DNA from: Albidovulum sp.
GTDB lineage: Bacteria > Pseudomonadota > Alphaproteobacteria > Rhodobacterales > Rhodobacteraceae
Assembly (NCBI GenBank): GCA_026989275.1
Contig: JALSJQ010000025.1
Coordinates: forward strand, 62,001 to 126,000
Reading direction: 5' to 3'
DNA length: 64,000 nucleotides
Positions 7,539 to 19,191 of the stretch are shown piece by piece. Below the pieces are notes generated by a model, which did no database searches, had not been told where the DNA came from, and saw only the letters and a program-made list of their open reading frames with translations. The first letter of the stretch is position 1, and each line of letters starts with the position of its first letter. The position numbers and the translations under genes were made by a program.

Positions 7539-9152
7539 ATGCGCGACTTTCACCTGCCGGGACGTTCCCCCGTGCTGTCCACCACCGCGATGTGTGCCAC
7601 CTCGCACCCGCTGGCCTCGCTCGCGGCCATCCGGCTGCTCGAAGCGGGAGGCAATGCGGTCGATGCGGCCATCGCCGCAGCGGTTCTGCTCGGGATCTGC
7701 GAGCCGCAGATGACGGGGCTCGGCGGCGACTGCTTCGTGCTCCTCAAACCACCCGGCGGCGAAGAGATCGTCGCTCTCAACGGCTCGGGTCGCGCCCCGA
7801 AGGCGCTCGAAGGGGCGGCGCTGCGCGCCAGGGGCTGGCATGCCATTCCCGACAACTCGGTGCACAGTGTCACCGTGCCGGGCGCCGTCGATGCCTTCTG
7901 CCGCCTTTCGGCCGACTGGGGCCGCCTCGGCATCGCCGCCTCGCTGGCTCCCGCCATCCGCGCCGCCCGCGAGGGCGTTCCCGTCGCGCCCCGCACCGCC
8001 TTCGACTGGCGCCGGGCCGCAAACCGGCTCCAGGGCGCCGCCCGCCGTTTCTATCTCGCGGACGACGCCCCGCTCGAGACCCGCGACGTATTCCGTCATC
8101 CGCGGCAGGGCGAAGTGCTCGAGAAGATCGCCCGTGAAGGCCGCGAAGGCTTCTATGCCGGCGAAGTGGCCGAAGACATGGTCGCCTCGCTCCGGGCTCT
8201 GGGCGGATTGCACACCCTCGAGGACTTCGCCGAGACGCGGGCCGATTACGGCGTGCCGATCTCGGGGCGCTACGGGGATTTCGAGCTCGTCGAGCATCCT
8301 CCCAACGGCCAGGGGGCGACGGCCATCCTGATGGCCGGGATCCTGTCGCATTTCGACCTCGCCGCGCTGCCCCCCTTCGGCGCCGAGAGGGCCCATCTCG
8401 AGGCCGAGGCGGCCCGGCTGGCCTACGATGCGCGCAACCGCTTCCTCGCCGATCCGGCCGTGCCCGGGGCACAAGAGGCGCTCGCGCACATGCTTTCGGA
8501 CGAGACGGCCGCCCGCCTCGCCGCCCTCATCGACCCGGACCGGGCCATGGCCGACCCGGCCTCCGCGGCCGATCCGGTCCATGCCCGTTTCACGAGCGCC
8601 CCGCACAAGGACACGGTCTGCCTGTCGGTGGTCGATGGCGAGGGCATGGCCGTGTCGCTGATCTACTCGATCTATCACCCCTTCGGTTCGGGCATCGCCT
8701 CCGAGCGATACGGCATCCTGTTCCAGAACCGCGGCGCCGGCTTCACCCTCGCTCCCGGTCATCCGAACGAGGCGATGGGCGGCAAGCGGCCGATGCATAC
8801 CATCATTCCGGCCATGCTGCGGCGCGACGGGAAGGTGATCGCGGCCTTCGGAGTGATGGGCGGCCCGTATCAGCCGGCCGGCCATGTGCGTTTCCTGACC
8901 AATATTGCCGATTACGGCATGGAGCCGCAGGAAGCGATCGACGGCCCGCGCAGCTTTCCCGACGAGGGCGCTCTCCAGCTCGAACGGGGCTACAGACCCG
9001 AAGTGCATGACGCCCTCGCCGCCATGGGGCACCGGGTGACGATCCCCGAGGCACCGCTCGGCGGGGCGCAGGCCGTGTTCATCCATCATGACCGCGGCGT
9101 GCTCGAGGGCGCTTCCGATCCGCGCAAGGACGGCTGCGCGCTCGGCTTCTGA
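7539..9152 (+). CDS. ggt: Gamma-glutamyltransferase family protein
   Basis: 537 residues. An Ntn-hydrolase that transfers or hydrolyses gamma-glutamyl groups, for example from glutathione, and matures by self-cleavage in front of a Thr. That Thr is in HKDTVCLSVVD. Large-subunit signatures are seen early (GGNAVDAAIAAAVLLG and MTGLGGDCFVL) and the small-subunit end contains PMHTIIPAM and GVMGGPYQPAGH. No signal peptide is visible, so this is probably the cytoplasmic type found in many alphaproteobacteria, which may act on other gamma-glutamyl or acyl amides. The start MRDFHLPGRS follows AAGGAGGG at 7527-7534. The gene stands alone. Confidence 0.9.
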   Translation: MRDFHLPGRSPVLSTTAMCATSHPLASLAAIRLLEAGGNAVDAAIAAAVLLGICEPQMTGLGGDCFVLLKPPGGEEIVALNGSGRAPKALEGAALRARGWHAIPDNSVHSVTVPGAVDAFCRLSADWGRLGIAASLAPAIRAAREGVPVAPRTAFDWRRAANRLQGAARRFYLADDAPLETRDVFRHPRQGEVLEKIAREGREGFYAGEVAEDMVASLRALGGLHTLEDFAETRADYGVPISGRYGDFELVEHPPNGQGATAILMAGILSHFDLAALPPFGAERAHLEAEAARLAYDARNRFLADPAVPGAQEALAHMLSDETAARLAALIDPDRAMADPASAADPVHARFTSAPHKDTVCLSVVDGEGMAVSLIYSIYHPFGSGIASERYGILFQNRGAGFTLAPGHPNEAMGGKRPMHTIIPAMLRRDGKVIAAFGVMGGPYQPAGHVRFLTNIADYGMEPQEAIDGPRSFPDEGALQLERGYRPEVHDALAAMGHRVTIPEAPLGGAQAVFIHHDRGVLEGASDPRKDGCALGF

Positions 9153-9322
9153 TCGCCGCCCGCCACACCGGCGATGTCCCACGGGCCGGGAGCGGCGCAC
9201 CCGGCCGATCGCCACCCGCAGGAAGACAAACCTCTCAGGCCACCAGCCGCCGGGCTGCCCGGGGAGAACGGATCACGGAAAGACCATGCGGCGCAGGGCA
9301 CACTGGCCGGTGACGGCCATGC

Positions 9323-9649
9323 TCAGTTCATCTGCACTTCCATCCGGTAGCGACCGTCTCGCAGATAGCTGAAAAGGCTGGGAATGTCCGGATGATCGAC
9401 CGGTTCTCCCGAAGCATCGAGTTCGAGATTCTGCTCCGAGACATAGGCAGTGTAGTAGGTCTCGCCGTTCTCGGCCAGCAGATGGTAGAAGGGCTGGTCC
9501 TTCCGCGGCCGGATCTCTTCGGGGATCGACAGCCACCATTCCTCGGTATTGCTGAATACCGGGTCGATGTCGAAAACCACGCCGCGGAAACCGAACTTGC
9601 GGTGCCGCACGATCTGCCCTATCGAATATTTCGCTCTTGCCTTCAGCAT
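9323..9649 (-). CDS. hspQ: Heat shock protein HspQ (YccV-like, hemimethylated-DNA-binding fold)
   Basis: 108 residues. Typical features are YSIGQIVRHRKFGFRGVVFD at the N-terminus, then EIRPRKDQPFYHLLAE and YVSEQNLELD. In enterobacteria HspQ binds hemimethylated DNA and acts as an adaptor or enhancer for Lon protease; here the role is by family only. The start MLKARAKYS is the family's usual one; an ATG twelve bases upstream would add four residues but has its ribosome-binding site too close. It is divergent from the AEC transporter gene, with 93 bases between the starts. Confidence 0.9.
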   Translation of the reverse strand: MLKARAKYSIGQIVRHRKFGFRGVVFDIDPVFSNTEEWWLSIPEEIRPRKDQPFYHLLAENGETYYTAYVSEQNLELDASGEPVDHPDIPSLFSYLRDGRYRMEVQMN

Positions 9650-9742
9650 TTCCGCCCCCATCTCCTGCGAAGGATACCTCTCCCGCAACAACATGTCCAT
9701 GCAGGGAGCGCGTGGGACGGCGACTCGCGACGGAAACAGCGA

Positions 9743-10633
9743 ATGAACATTGTTCTCGAGGTTCTGACGGTCGTCGCCCCGGTCTTCCTGCTCGCTGCCA
9801 TCGGCTGGGGCTGGACACGCACCCGCGCTCCCTACCCGATCGACTTCGTCACCCGGCTGACGATGAACATCTCGATCCCGGCCCTGATCTTCACCGCACT
9901 GATGCGCACGAAGATCGATCCGGCCGCGCTCAGGGAGCTGGCCGGCGCCGCGCTCCTTGCCTATGGCCTTCTCGGGCTCCTCGCCTTCCTCCTCCTGGCG
10001 CTGGCGCGGCTGCCTCTGCGAACCTGGCTCGCCCCCTTCGTTTTCGGCAATACCGGCAATCTCGGTCTGCCGCTGGCGCTTTTCGCCTATGGCGAGATCG
10101 GCCTGCAGAACGCGGTCGTCGTGTTCGCGATCATGGCGATCCTGTCCTACACTTTCGGGGTCTGGCTGGTTTCCGGGGCGGGATCGCCCGTCGCCCTCGT
10201 GCGCGAGCCGATCGTGGCCGGCACGGTTCTCGGCGGGCTCTTTCTCTGGCGGGGATGGTCGCTGCCTCCCTGGCTGATGAATGCGCTCGATCTTCTCGGG
10301 CAGATGGCGATTCCGCTGATGCTCATCACCCTCGGCGTCGCCATCTCGCGACTCGAGGCTCGGGGCATGGGCCGGGCCTTCCTGCTCTCGGTGGCGAAAT
10401 ACCTGCTCGCGGCCGGTGCGGCAGGGCTCGCCGGATGGGTCTTCGGTCTCGGGGGAGCCGCCTTCGCGATTCTCGTGCTGCAGCTGACCACGCCCGTTGC
10501 CGTCTCGAACTACTTTCTTGCCGTGAAATACGATGCCGGGCCGGCGGATGTCGCCGGTTTCGTCGTGATCTCGACCCTGGTCGCCATCGTCGCCCTGCCC
10601 GCGACGCTCGCGCTTCTGTTCCGCTTCCTCTGA
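9743..10633 (+). CDS. AEC family transporter (auxin efflux carrier type permease)
   Basis: 296 residues with about ten hydrophobic segments and the AEC family pattern: MNISIPALIFTALMRTKID in the first half, FGNTGNLGLPLALFAYGE in the middle, and LQLTTPVAVSNYFLAVKY near the end. Bacterial AEC proteins export or exchange small organic anions; the substrate cannot be read from the sequence. The ATG at 9743 lacks a strong ribosome-binding site, but upstream in-frame sequence is antisense to hspQ and not coding. Neighbours give no pathway clue. Confidence 0.85.
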   Translation: MNIVLEVLTVVAPVFLLAAIGWGWTRTRAPYPIDFVTRLTMNISIPALIFTALMRTKIDPAALRELAGAALLAYGLLGLLAFLLLALARLPLRTWLAPFVFGNTGNLGLPLALFAYGEIGLQNAVVVFAIMAILSYTFGVWLVSGAGSPVALVREPIVAGTVLGGLFLWRGWSLPPWLMNALDLLGQMAIPLMLITLGVAISRLEARGMGRAFLLSVAKYLLAAGAAGLAGWVFGLGGAAFAILVLQLTTPVAVSNYFLAVKYDAGPADVAGFVVISTLVAIVALPATLALLFRFL

Positions 10634-10878
10634 CTTGCCCGGCCCTTGCCCGAGAGGGGGAGCACCCTTGACACGACCAAGCGGGAGGCAACAGCAAGTC
10701 GTGGCTTGATCTCCCCTCCGGTAGGCGCTTCCCCCGGCCGGTGAGAGGGGTGGTCCGGCCCTTCTTCCCCCCGACCATCTAGCAACCCGTGCATCATGGG
10801 CGGGGCTCCCGCCGGTCATGGAGAGATCTTCCCGAAGGCAGAAGGGGAGAACGGGGAAGGCAGCGGCGGAGCTACGCG

Positions 10879-12990
<2,112 letters not shown>

Positions 12991-13005
12991 TCAGCGCGGC
13001 CCGCC

Positions 13006-13389
13006 TCAGCCCTCGCCGCTCTCGCGCAGATGGCGCCGGAGCGCCCGCTTCACCAGCTCGAGCTCGGCGCGCAGCAGTTCGAGCTCGGCGCGGATGTCGG
13101 GCGCCAGCGGCGCTCCGGCAAGGATCGAGAAGCTGGCAAGCGGCGCCGTCCTTCCATCGCGCTCGATGGTGAAGGTCCGAAGCCCTTCCTCGATCAGCGC
13201 GGCCGGGATCTCGACCTCGAGCCGCCACAGGCCCGATTCCCCGCCCGGCGCGACATGGACCGGCGCCACCTTCTCCCCGGCGAGGACAAGGGCGATCTCG
13301 GCCTCTCCGAAGGAAGGGTCGTCAGTGCGGACATGCCCGCTCCAGCGCCCTCCCTGCACCCGGCCGGTTTCCAGAACGATCTCGCTCAT
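13006..13389 (-). CDS. Small protein with C-terminal coiled coil, unknown function
   Basis: 127 residues. The first 90 residues look like a compact beta-rich domain (RVQGGRWSGHV, LWRLEVEIPAALIEEG, FTIERDG). The last 30, DIRAELELLRAELELVKRAL, form a regular leucine/glutamate heptad pattern, so a coiled coil that dimerises or docks on a partner is likely. There is no signal peptide or membrane segment. I do not recognise the family. It starts eight bases after the stop of the DUF6478-like gene on the same strand, so the two are probably co-transcribed behind ilvD. Confidence 0.7.
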   Translation of the reverse strand: MSEIVLETGRVQGGRWSGHVRTDDPSFGEAEIALVLAGEKVAPVHVAPGGESGLWRLEVEIPAALIEEGLRTFTIERDGRTAPLASFSILAGAPLAPDIRAELELLRAELELVKRALRRHLRESGEG

Positions 13390-13397
13390 GGCTCTCC

Positions 13398-14165
13398 CTA
13401 GAATTTCGCCCGCGGGTAGCGCATCAGGGTCACGTCTCCGAGGCGGATGTGGTTCCAGGCCGGACTCTCGAAGATGATGTCGACCCAGAAATGATCGAGC
13501 AGCGTTTCGTCGAATTTCGCGCTGCCGAGATCGAATTCGGAAGCGATCTTGCCCTTCGTGCCATCGAAATCCTGCACGATCTGGGTGACATTCACCCCGT
13601 GGCGCAGGTTGAGACGGGTGAAGATCTCCACCGGCGCCTCGAGTTCGAGCAGGATCTCGAGACGGAGGATGTGGTTGCGGGTGAGCCCCTCGAGCCCCTT
13701 CTCCGGCCCCTCCACCGTCACGGAAAGATAGCTGCCATCGAAGCCGAACACGTCGATCACCGCGGCATAGGGCGCCAGATCCCCGACCCTGCGGCTACGC
13801 TCCTGCCGAAAGGCGATCTCCGGTCGCAGGCAGTCGTGATGCAGGGCGACCCCTCGGGCCACATGGGTTCCGGCCCTGACCGCCGTCCGCCCCCGGGGGG
13901 TGACGGGCCGGAGCCAGAGTTCGGGCCGCCAGGCCCAGTCGGTGCGTGGCGGCTTGTGGAAGACATTGCAGCCGAGGCGTGGCCGGGCAAGCCGGGCCTC
14001 GGCCGCATGGCGGAACTCGGTGAGCGGCGCATGGAGACGGTCGGCCCGCCGCCGCCATGCCTCGAGCCGCCCGATCGGCATGGTATCGGCTTCCGATGCA
14101 AGACGGCGCCACATCCTTCGCGCCAGCCGATCGATCACCAGAGCCGTCGTCCTCAACCTGCCCAT
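13398..14165 (-). CDS. Conserved Rhodobacterales protein, resembles DUF6478 family
   Basis: 255 residues. A basic N-terminus (ARRMWRRLASEA) precedes a conserved-looking core: LGCNVFHKPPRTDWAWRPEL, then GVALHHDC and DVFGFDGSYLSVTVEGP, and a C-terminal FWVDIIFESPAWNHIRLGD followed by RYPRAKF. The pattern recalls a Rhodobacterales family annotated DUF6478; I recall this from memory and did not check it. No catalytic motif, signal peptide or transmembrane helix stands out. The start MGRLRTTAL follows AGAGGA. It lies between a predicted lipoprotein gene and the coiled-coil gene on the same strand. Function unknown. Confidence 0.7.
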   Translation of the reverse strand: MGRLRTTALVIDRLARRMWRRLASEADTMPIGRLEAWRRRADRLHAPLTEFRHAAEARLARPRLGCNVFHKPPRTDWAWRPELWLRPVTPRGRTAVRAGTHVARGVALHHDCLRPEIAFRQERSRRVGDLAPYAAVIDVFGFDGSYLSVTVEGPEKGLEGLTRNHILRLEILLELEAPVEIFTRLNLRHGVNVTQIVQDFDGTKGKIASEFDLGSAKFDETLLDHFWVDIIFESPAWNHIRLGDVTLMRYPRAKF

Positions 14166-14214
14166 CCGGTCCTCTGCCACGCCTTTCCGACCGTTTCGCC
14201 CCGCCTCTCGCAGA

Positions 14215-15027
14215 TTACATGAAGAGCCGGCGGAAGATACCGATTTTCTTCAGGGGCTGACGTTCGCGGGGCCGCATGCCCGGCATCTCTACGGAACCGG
14301 AAACGGGCGTCGCTGCGGCGCCGGTGGTCCAGGGGCGGGGCCGGGGCCGCAGGGGCAGGACTCCGTTTCCGGCACGGGCCGGCGAGGAGGTGGCCGCCGG
14401 GCCGGTCGCCGCCACCGAGGCGGCACGAAAGTCCCGCAGGAGCGCCAGCCCCTCGTCGCGGTCGAGCGGCTTGCGTTCGAAGCCTGTGATCGAGGCCGAG
14501 ACGACATTGGCGCCGAGATCGAAATAGCTCCGCCAGTAGGTGGCATCCGCGCCGGGCACGGCCGGCGGCGAACGATCCTTGATGCGGACGTAATAGGCGC
14601 CGTCCTCGGCAAGGCTCTCGAGCACATCCACGCTCTCGGCCCGGCCGTCGCGCGAGAGGACGGCGCGCCCCTTCCCGGAGCGCAGAAAGCCGTCCACCGC
14701 GCTCATGGTCGCCCCGATCGCCGCCTCGGGAGCCGACAACCGCGCCACCGAGGCCGTCAGCAGCGCCGGCTTCTTCGGCTGTTCCGAGAAGGGATTGCCG
14801 GAAATGGCCGCACAATTTCCGAACACGACCACCGCCGGATCGGCATTCACGTCCGAGGAGCGGGAATCGACGCAGAAGCCGCGCGGCCCGGCGAGCGTCA
14901 CCCCGTGAAGGGGCAGCCGCTCTTCCTTCCGGATCGGAACCGGGCTCGGCCCGCGGCCCGCCCCGGAGCAGGCAGCGAGCACGATCAGCACACCAAGCCA
15001 GCGGAAGGGGCTGCGCAAGCGCGTCAC
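14215..15027 (-). CDS. Predicted lipoprotein, conserved in Rhodobacterales type genomes
   Basis: 270 residues. A signal peptide with lipobox (FRWLGVLIVLAACSG, lipid Cys about residue 20) indicates a membrane-anchored periplasmic protein. The mature N-terminal half has GVTLAGPRGFCVDSRSSD and VVVFGNCAAISGNP, a pattern shared by a family often mislabelled as cation-transport ATPase; no P-type ATPase motif is present. The C-terminus is proline/arginine-rich and ends in a basic amphipathic stretch (PLKKIGIFRRLFM). The start is GTG, two bases after the ilvD stop, so translation is probably coupled to ilvD. Function unknown; two conserved Cys might form a disulfide. Confidence 0.75.
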   Translation of the reverse strand: MTRLRSPFRWLGVLIVLAACSGAGRGPSPVPIRKEERLPLHGVTLAGPRGFCVDSRSSDVNADPAVVVFGNCAAISGNPFSEQPKKPALLTASVARLSAPEAAIGATMSAVDGFLRSGKGRAVLSRDGRAESVDVLESLAEDGAYYVRIKDRSPPAVPGADATYWRSYFDLGANVVSASITGFERKPLDRDEGLALLRDFRAASVAATGPAATSSPARAGNGVLPLRPRPRPWTTGAAATPVSGSVEMPGMRPRERQPLKKIGIFRRLFM

Positions 15028-15029
15028 CG

Positions 15030-16763
15030 TCAGAGATCCATGTAGACGTGCCGCTCGGCCTTCGCCCCTTCATGGGTGACGGCCCCGTACCTGGTCGGCC
15101 CGACGAGCCGGGCGTATTTCGCCAGCGCACCGGTGGTGTAGATGGTCGGCCGCGGCCCCTTCCATTCGGCCTTGCGGCGGGCCAGTTCCTCGTCCGACAG
15201 ATCGACCGAGAGCTCGCCGGTAACGGCGTTGATGGTGATCATGTCGCCATCCCGCAACAGGGCGATAGGCCCGCCATGGGCCGCCTCGGGCCCGACATGG
15301 CCGACGCAGAACCCCCGCGTCGCCCCGGAGAAGCGGCCATCGGTGATGAGGGCGACCTTCTTGCCCATCCCCTGCCCCGAGAGCGCCGCAGTGGTGGCGA
15401 GCATCTCGCGCATTCCCGGGCCGCCGGCAGGCCCCTCGTTGCGGATCACGATCACGTCGCCCTCCTCGTAGGCGCGGTTCTTCACCGCCTCGAAAGCGTC
15501 CTCCTCGCATTCGAACACCCGGGCCGGGCCGGTGAAGACGAGCTGGTCCGGGTCCATCCCCGCCACTTTCACGATCGCGCCGTCCGGGGCGAGGTTTCCC
15601 TTGAGACCGACCACCCCGCCCGTGGGCGAGATCGGCATCTCGACCGGATGGATGACCCGACCGTCGGCCTCGCGTTCGACGATATCGAGCTCCTCGCCGA
15701 TGGTGCGGCCGGTGACGGTCAGGCAATCCTCGTGAATGAGGCCGGCCTTGCGCAGTTCCTTCATGATGACCGGCACACCGCCGGCCTCGTAGAGATCCTT
15801 GGCGACGTAGCGGCCGCCGGGCTTGAGATCGACGAAATAGGGGGTGTCGCGGAAGATCTCGCACACATCGTCGAGATCGAAGTCGATGCCGGCCTCGTTG
15901 GCGATCGCCGGCAGGTGCAGTCCGGCATTGGTGCTGCCGCCGGTGCAGGCCACGACACGGGCCGCGTTCTCGAGCGACTTGCGGGTGACGATGTCGCGGG
16001 CGCGGATGTTCTTCTCGATCAGCCTCATCACCGCGCGGCCGGCGGCCTCGCAATACTGGTCCCGGCTCTCGTAGGGGGCAGGCACGGCGGAGGAATTCGG
16101 CAGGGCAAGGCCGATCGCCTCCGAGACGCAGGCCATGGTGTTGGCGGTGAACTGGCCGCCGCATGCCCCGGCCGAGGGACAGGCGATGCGCTCGAGAATG
16201 GCAAGCTCGGCATCGGACATCTTGCCCGCCTGATGCTCGCCGACGGCCTCGAACACGTCCTGCACCGTCACGTCCTTGCCGTTGAGCCGCCCCGGCAGGA
16301 TCGAGCCGCCGTAGATGAAGACGCTCGGCACGTTGAGCCGCACCATCGCCATCATCATACCCGGCAGCGACTTGTCGCAGCCGGCAAGGCCGACAAGCGC
16401 GTCATAGCAATGGCCCCGCATCGTCAGCTCGACCGAATCGGCGATCACCTCACGCGAGACGAGGGAGGAACGCATGCCCTCGTGCCCCATGGCGATCCCG
16501 TCGGTCACGGTGATGGTGGTGAACTCCCGCGGGGTGCCGCCCTCGGCCTTCACGCCGAGCTTGACCGCCTGCGCCTGCCGGCCAAGCGCGATGTTGCAGG
16601 GCGCGGCCTCGTTCCAGCAGGTGGCGATGCCGACGAAGGGCTGGTGAATGTCGTCGCCGGTCAGCCCCATCGCGTAGAAATAGGAACGATGAGGTGCCCG
16701 CTCGGGCCCCTCGGTCACGTGACGGCTCGGCAGGCGCGACTTGTCGAAACGGATGTTCTTCAT
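15030..16763 (-). CDS. ilvD: Dihydroxy-acid dehydratase
   Basis: 577 residues. It dehydrates 2,3-dihydroxy-3-methylbutanoate (and the methylpentanoate) to the 2-oxo acids in valine, isoleucine and leucine synthesis, in the cytoplasm, using an Fe-S cluster. Cluster ligands are seen in [28 protein letters not shown] and [15 protein letters not shown]; the C-terminal signature [16 protein letters not shown] is also present. The start [14 protein letters not shown] is set by GGAGGAAA directly upstream. It heads a minus-strand run with a lipoprotein, a DUF6478-like protein and a coiled-coil protein, none of which has an obvious link to amino-acid synthesis. Confidence 0.97.
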   Translation of the reverse strand: MKNIRFDKSRLPSRHVTEGPERAPHRSYFYAMGLTGDDIHQPFVGIATCWNEAAPCNIALGRQAQAVKLGVKAEGGTPREFTTITVTDGIAMGHEGMRSSLVSREVIADSVELTMRGHCYDALVGLAGCDKSLPGMMMAMVRLNVPSVFIYGGSILPGRLNGKDVTVQDVFEAVGEHQAGKMSDAELAILERIACPSAGACGGQFTANTMACVSEAIGLALPNSSAVPAPYESRDQYCEAAGRAVMRLIEKNIRARDIVTRKSLENAARVVACTGGSTNAGLHLPAIANEAGIDFDLDDVCEIFRDTPYFVDLKPGGRYVAKDLYEAGGVPVIMKELRKAGLIHEDCLTVTGRTIGEELDIVEREADGRVIHPVEMPISPTGGVVGLKGNLAPDGAIVKVAGMDPDQLVFTGPARVFECEEDAFEAVKNRAYEEGDVIVIRNEGPAGGPGMREMLATTAALSGQGMGKKVALITDGRFSGATRGFCVGHVGPEAAHGGPIALLRDGDMITINAVTGELSVDLSDEELARRKAEWKGPRPTIYTTGALAKYARLVGPTRYGAVTHEGAKAERHVYMDL

Positions 16764-17123
16764 CTCTTTCCTCCGGCGTTCCTCTCGCCTAGTGCATAAT
16801 GGGGCGGCGGTAGGGGGGCAAGCGCCCTTGCGGACCGGTGGCAGGGCAGGAACGGGAAAGGCGGTCGTCTTGAAAGCGTGGCAACACCTCACATGCATGA
16901 TGGTCCCACAACCCGGTGCGGCGCCGTGCCCGCCGGGAGATGATGCCCGTCATGCTCTAAAACCCCGCCTCCGGGCTGCGGAAGCCCGGGGGCAGGGCCC
17001 CGGAAACGCTCCCCTCATCCCCTCGGCAAACGGGCCGGGCACACGACGGAAGGTGCTGTCCTCCCCGACAGGAGCGCCCCCCATGAATGATTCCCTCCCT
17101 TCACAGCCAGTTTCGAGGCAGGC
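16764..17123. other. Divergent intergenic region, ilvD / CPBP protease
   Basis: No gene is recognised. CCGGGCT (16971-16977) and AGCCCGG (16983-16989) form a 7-bp stem with a 5-base loop, without a T-run. I looked for a leader-peptide attenuator or T-box upstream of ilvD and saw none. The right half should hold the promoter of the CPBP gene. Confidence 0.4.
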
Positions 17124-18158
17124 ATGACGGACACGCATTCCTCACCCTGGTCCGCCGGCGCCACGCCGCCGCCCGTGCCGCCCCATGACGGGCCGTTCCG
17201 GCCGCTGAGGGAGTATGCCGAGCTTGCCCTGCCGCGGGTGGCGCTGTGGCACACGGCGCTCGGCCTCGCGGTGATGGCGCTGAGTTTCCTCGTGCTGTCT
17301 GTGGCCTACGCGCTCTTCGTCGTGCGGCTCGACGACAGCGGAGAGTGGGAGGCGCAGCTCTCGGTCAACCCGCTCTCGGGCGCGCCGGGACCGGCACTGA
17401 TCTTTCTCGCGAGCTTCCTTCTCCTTCACCTTTCGCTTCTCCTTGCCCTCAGACTGGTGCATGGCCGCAGCTGGGCAAGCCTTCTCGGCGCCCCGCCCTG
17501 GCGCAGATGGCGCCAGTTCTGGATCGGGGCCGCGTTCGCTCTCGCCCTGGCGCTGGTGCCGGGGCTCCTCGGCACCCTTATCGACGGAATCATCGCCCTG
17601 TTTCAGGTCGGCCCGGAGGAGGCGGGCGGCGGCCTGAAGCAGATCCGCACCCTTGCCCAATGGCTTCCCTGGGCGCTTCCGGCCCTGCCCCTCATCCTCG
17701 CGCAGAGCGCGGCCGAGGAGCTGATATTCCGCGGCTATCTCCTCCAGCAGATGGCCGCCCGCTTCCGGTCCCCGATCGCCTGGGCGGTCATTCCGTCGCT
17801 CCTTTTCGGCTTTCTGCACTACAACCCTGCCGCCCTCGGGCCGCTCACCTGGCTCCATGTGCTCGTCGCCTTCGTCGGCGGGCTGATCCTGGCGCTCGTC
17901 ACGGCGCGGCTCGGCTCGCCGCTGGCCGCCATCGGCCTGCATTTCGCGCATAACGCCATCGGCCTCGTTTTCGTCGGCATCGAAGGGTTCCAGGACGCCT
18001 TCGCCCTCTTCGTCGAGGAAATCCCCCTGACGGAGCACGGCCTTGCCCCCGGCCCCTTCATCGCCTCGGCCATCATCCAGATCCTGGTCGAAACCCTCGC
18101 CTTCGCCTTCTGGTGGCGCTGGATGAACCGGCGCGCAGCGAGACACGGGGGCCGCTGA
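17124..18158 (+). CDS. CPBP family intramembrane metalloprotease (CAAX-protease-like)
   Basis: 344 residues with about eight membrane segments. The active-site motif [13 protein letters not shown] (EExxxR) is followed by [13 protein letters not shown] and later [11 protein letters not shown], the three conserved His/Glu motifs of the CPBP/ABI family of membrane glutamate-type metalloproteases. Bacterial members are linked to peptide maturation or immunity, but the substrate here is unknown. An N-terminal cytosolic tail rich in proline precedes the first helix. It reads into accD with a 52-base gap, in a place where Rhodobacterales often carry trp genes. Confidence 0.88.
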   Translation: MTDTHSSPWSAGATPPPVPPHDGPFRPLREYAELALPRVALWHTALGLAVMALSFLVLSVAYALFVVRLDDSGEWEAQLSVNPLSGAPGPALIFLASFLLLHLSLLLALRLVHGRSWASLLGAPPWRRWRQFWIGAAFALALALVPGLLGTLIDGIIALFQVGPEEAGGGLKQIRTLAQWLPWALPALPLILAQSAAEELIFRGYLLQQMAARFRSPIAWAVIPSLLFGFLHYNPAALGPLTWLHVLVAFVGGLILALVTARLGSPLAAIGLHFAHNAIGLVFVGIEGFQDAFALFVEEIPLTEHGLAPGPFIASAIIQILVETLAFAFWWRWMNRRAARHGGR

Positions 18159-18210
18159 TTGCGCTTCGGACCCTCAACGACTAAATGAGTGGCAAGTCCG
18201 AGGAGCCGCC

Positions 18211-19191
18211 ATGAACTGGATCACCAACTACGTTCGCCCCAAGATCAACTCGCTCTTCTCGCGCCGCGAGGTGCCGGAGAATTTGTGGAAGAAATGCCCC
18301 GAATGCGGCACCATGCTCTTCCATCGCGAACTGAAGGAAAGCCTCAATGTCTGCGTCAATTGCGGACATCACATGCACATCACGCCGCGTGAACGCTTCA
18401 AGGCGCTGTTCGACGGCGGCATCTTCACCGAGATCGAGGTGCCCCAACCGGTTGTCGATCCGCTGAAGTTCCGCGACCAGAAGCGCTATCCCGACCGGCT
18501 CAAGGCAGCCCAGAAGAAGACCGGCGAGCGCGAAGCGGTGCTCGTCGTCGAGGGAGAGATCATGCGCACGCCCGTGGTCGCGGCCGGGCAGGACTTTTCC
18601 TTCATGGGCGGCTCGATGGGCATGTATGTCGGCAATGCCATCATCGCGGCGGCCGAGCGCGCCGTCGAACGCCGCCTGCCGCTCATCCTCTTCGCCGCCG
18701 CCGGCGGAGCACGGATGCAGGAGGGCATCCTCTCGCTGATGCAGATGCCCCGCACCACCATCGCCGTCGAGATGCTGAAGGAAGCCCGGCTGCCCTATGT
18801 CGTGGTGCTCACCCACCCGACGACGGGGGGCGTCACCGCTTCCTACGCCATGCTCGGGGATGTCCACATCGCCGAGCCCGGCGCGCTGATCTGCTTCGCC
18901 GGGCCGCGGGTGATCGAACAGACCATCCGCGAGAAGCTGCCCGAGGGCTTCCAACGCTCCGAATACCTCCATGAGCACGGCATGGTCGATCGGGTGACCG
19001 ACCGGCGGAAACTGCGCGAGGAGCTCGTCACCATCATCCGCATGCTGATGCGGCAGCCACCGGCCGTCCGCGGCGACCTGCCCGAACCGGCGGCGGCCGA
19101 GGACACCGCGTCCGCCGGCAAGGCGACACAGGACAAGAGCGCGACGAAGAAGGGCGCGGCGGCCGGGAACCCCGCCGGAAGGAACGGGTGA
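18211..19191 (+). CDS. accD: Acetyl-CoA carboxylase carboxyltransferase subunit beta
   Basis: 326 residues. With AccA it transfers the carboxyl group from biotin to acetyl-CoA, the first step of fatty-acid synthesis. The N-terminal zinc ribbon is intact: C29, C32, C48 and C51 in [10 protein letters not shown] and VCVNCGHHM. The crotonase-type carboxyltransferase core shows [24 protein letters not shown] and [15 protein letters not shown]. After about residue 285 the protein has a low-complexity, alanine/lysine-rich tail that is longer than the enterobacterial form. The stop overlaps the folC GTG by four bases, so accD and folC are translationally coupled, as in other alphaproteobacteria. Confidence 0.97.
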   Translation: MNWITNYVRPKINSLFSRREVPENLWKKCPECGTMLFHRELKESLNVCVNCGHHMHITPRERFKALFDGGIFTEIEVPQPVVDPLKFRDQKRYPDRLKAAQKKTGEREAVLVVEGEIMRTPVVAAGQDFSFMGGSMGMYVGNAIIAAAERAVERRLPLILFAAAGGARMQEGILSLMQMPRTTIAVEMLKEARLPYVVVLTHPTTGGVTASYAMLGDVHIAEPGALICFAGPRVIEQTIREKLPEGFQRSEYLHEHGMVDRVTDRRKLREELVTIIRMLMRQPPAVRGDLPEPAAAEDTASAGKATQDKSATKKGAAAGNPAGRNG

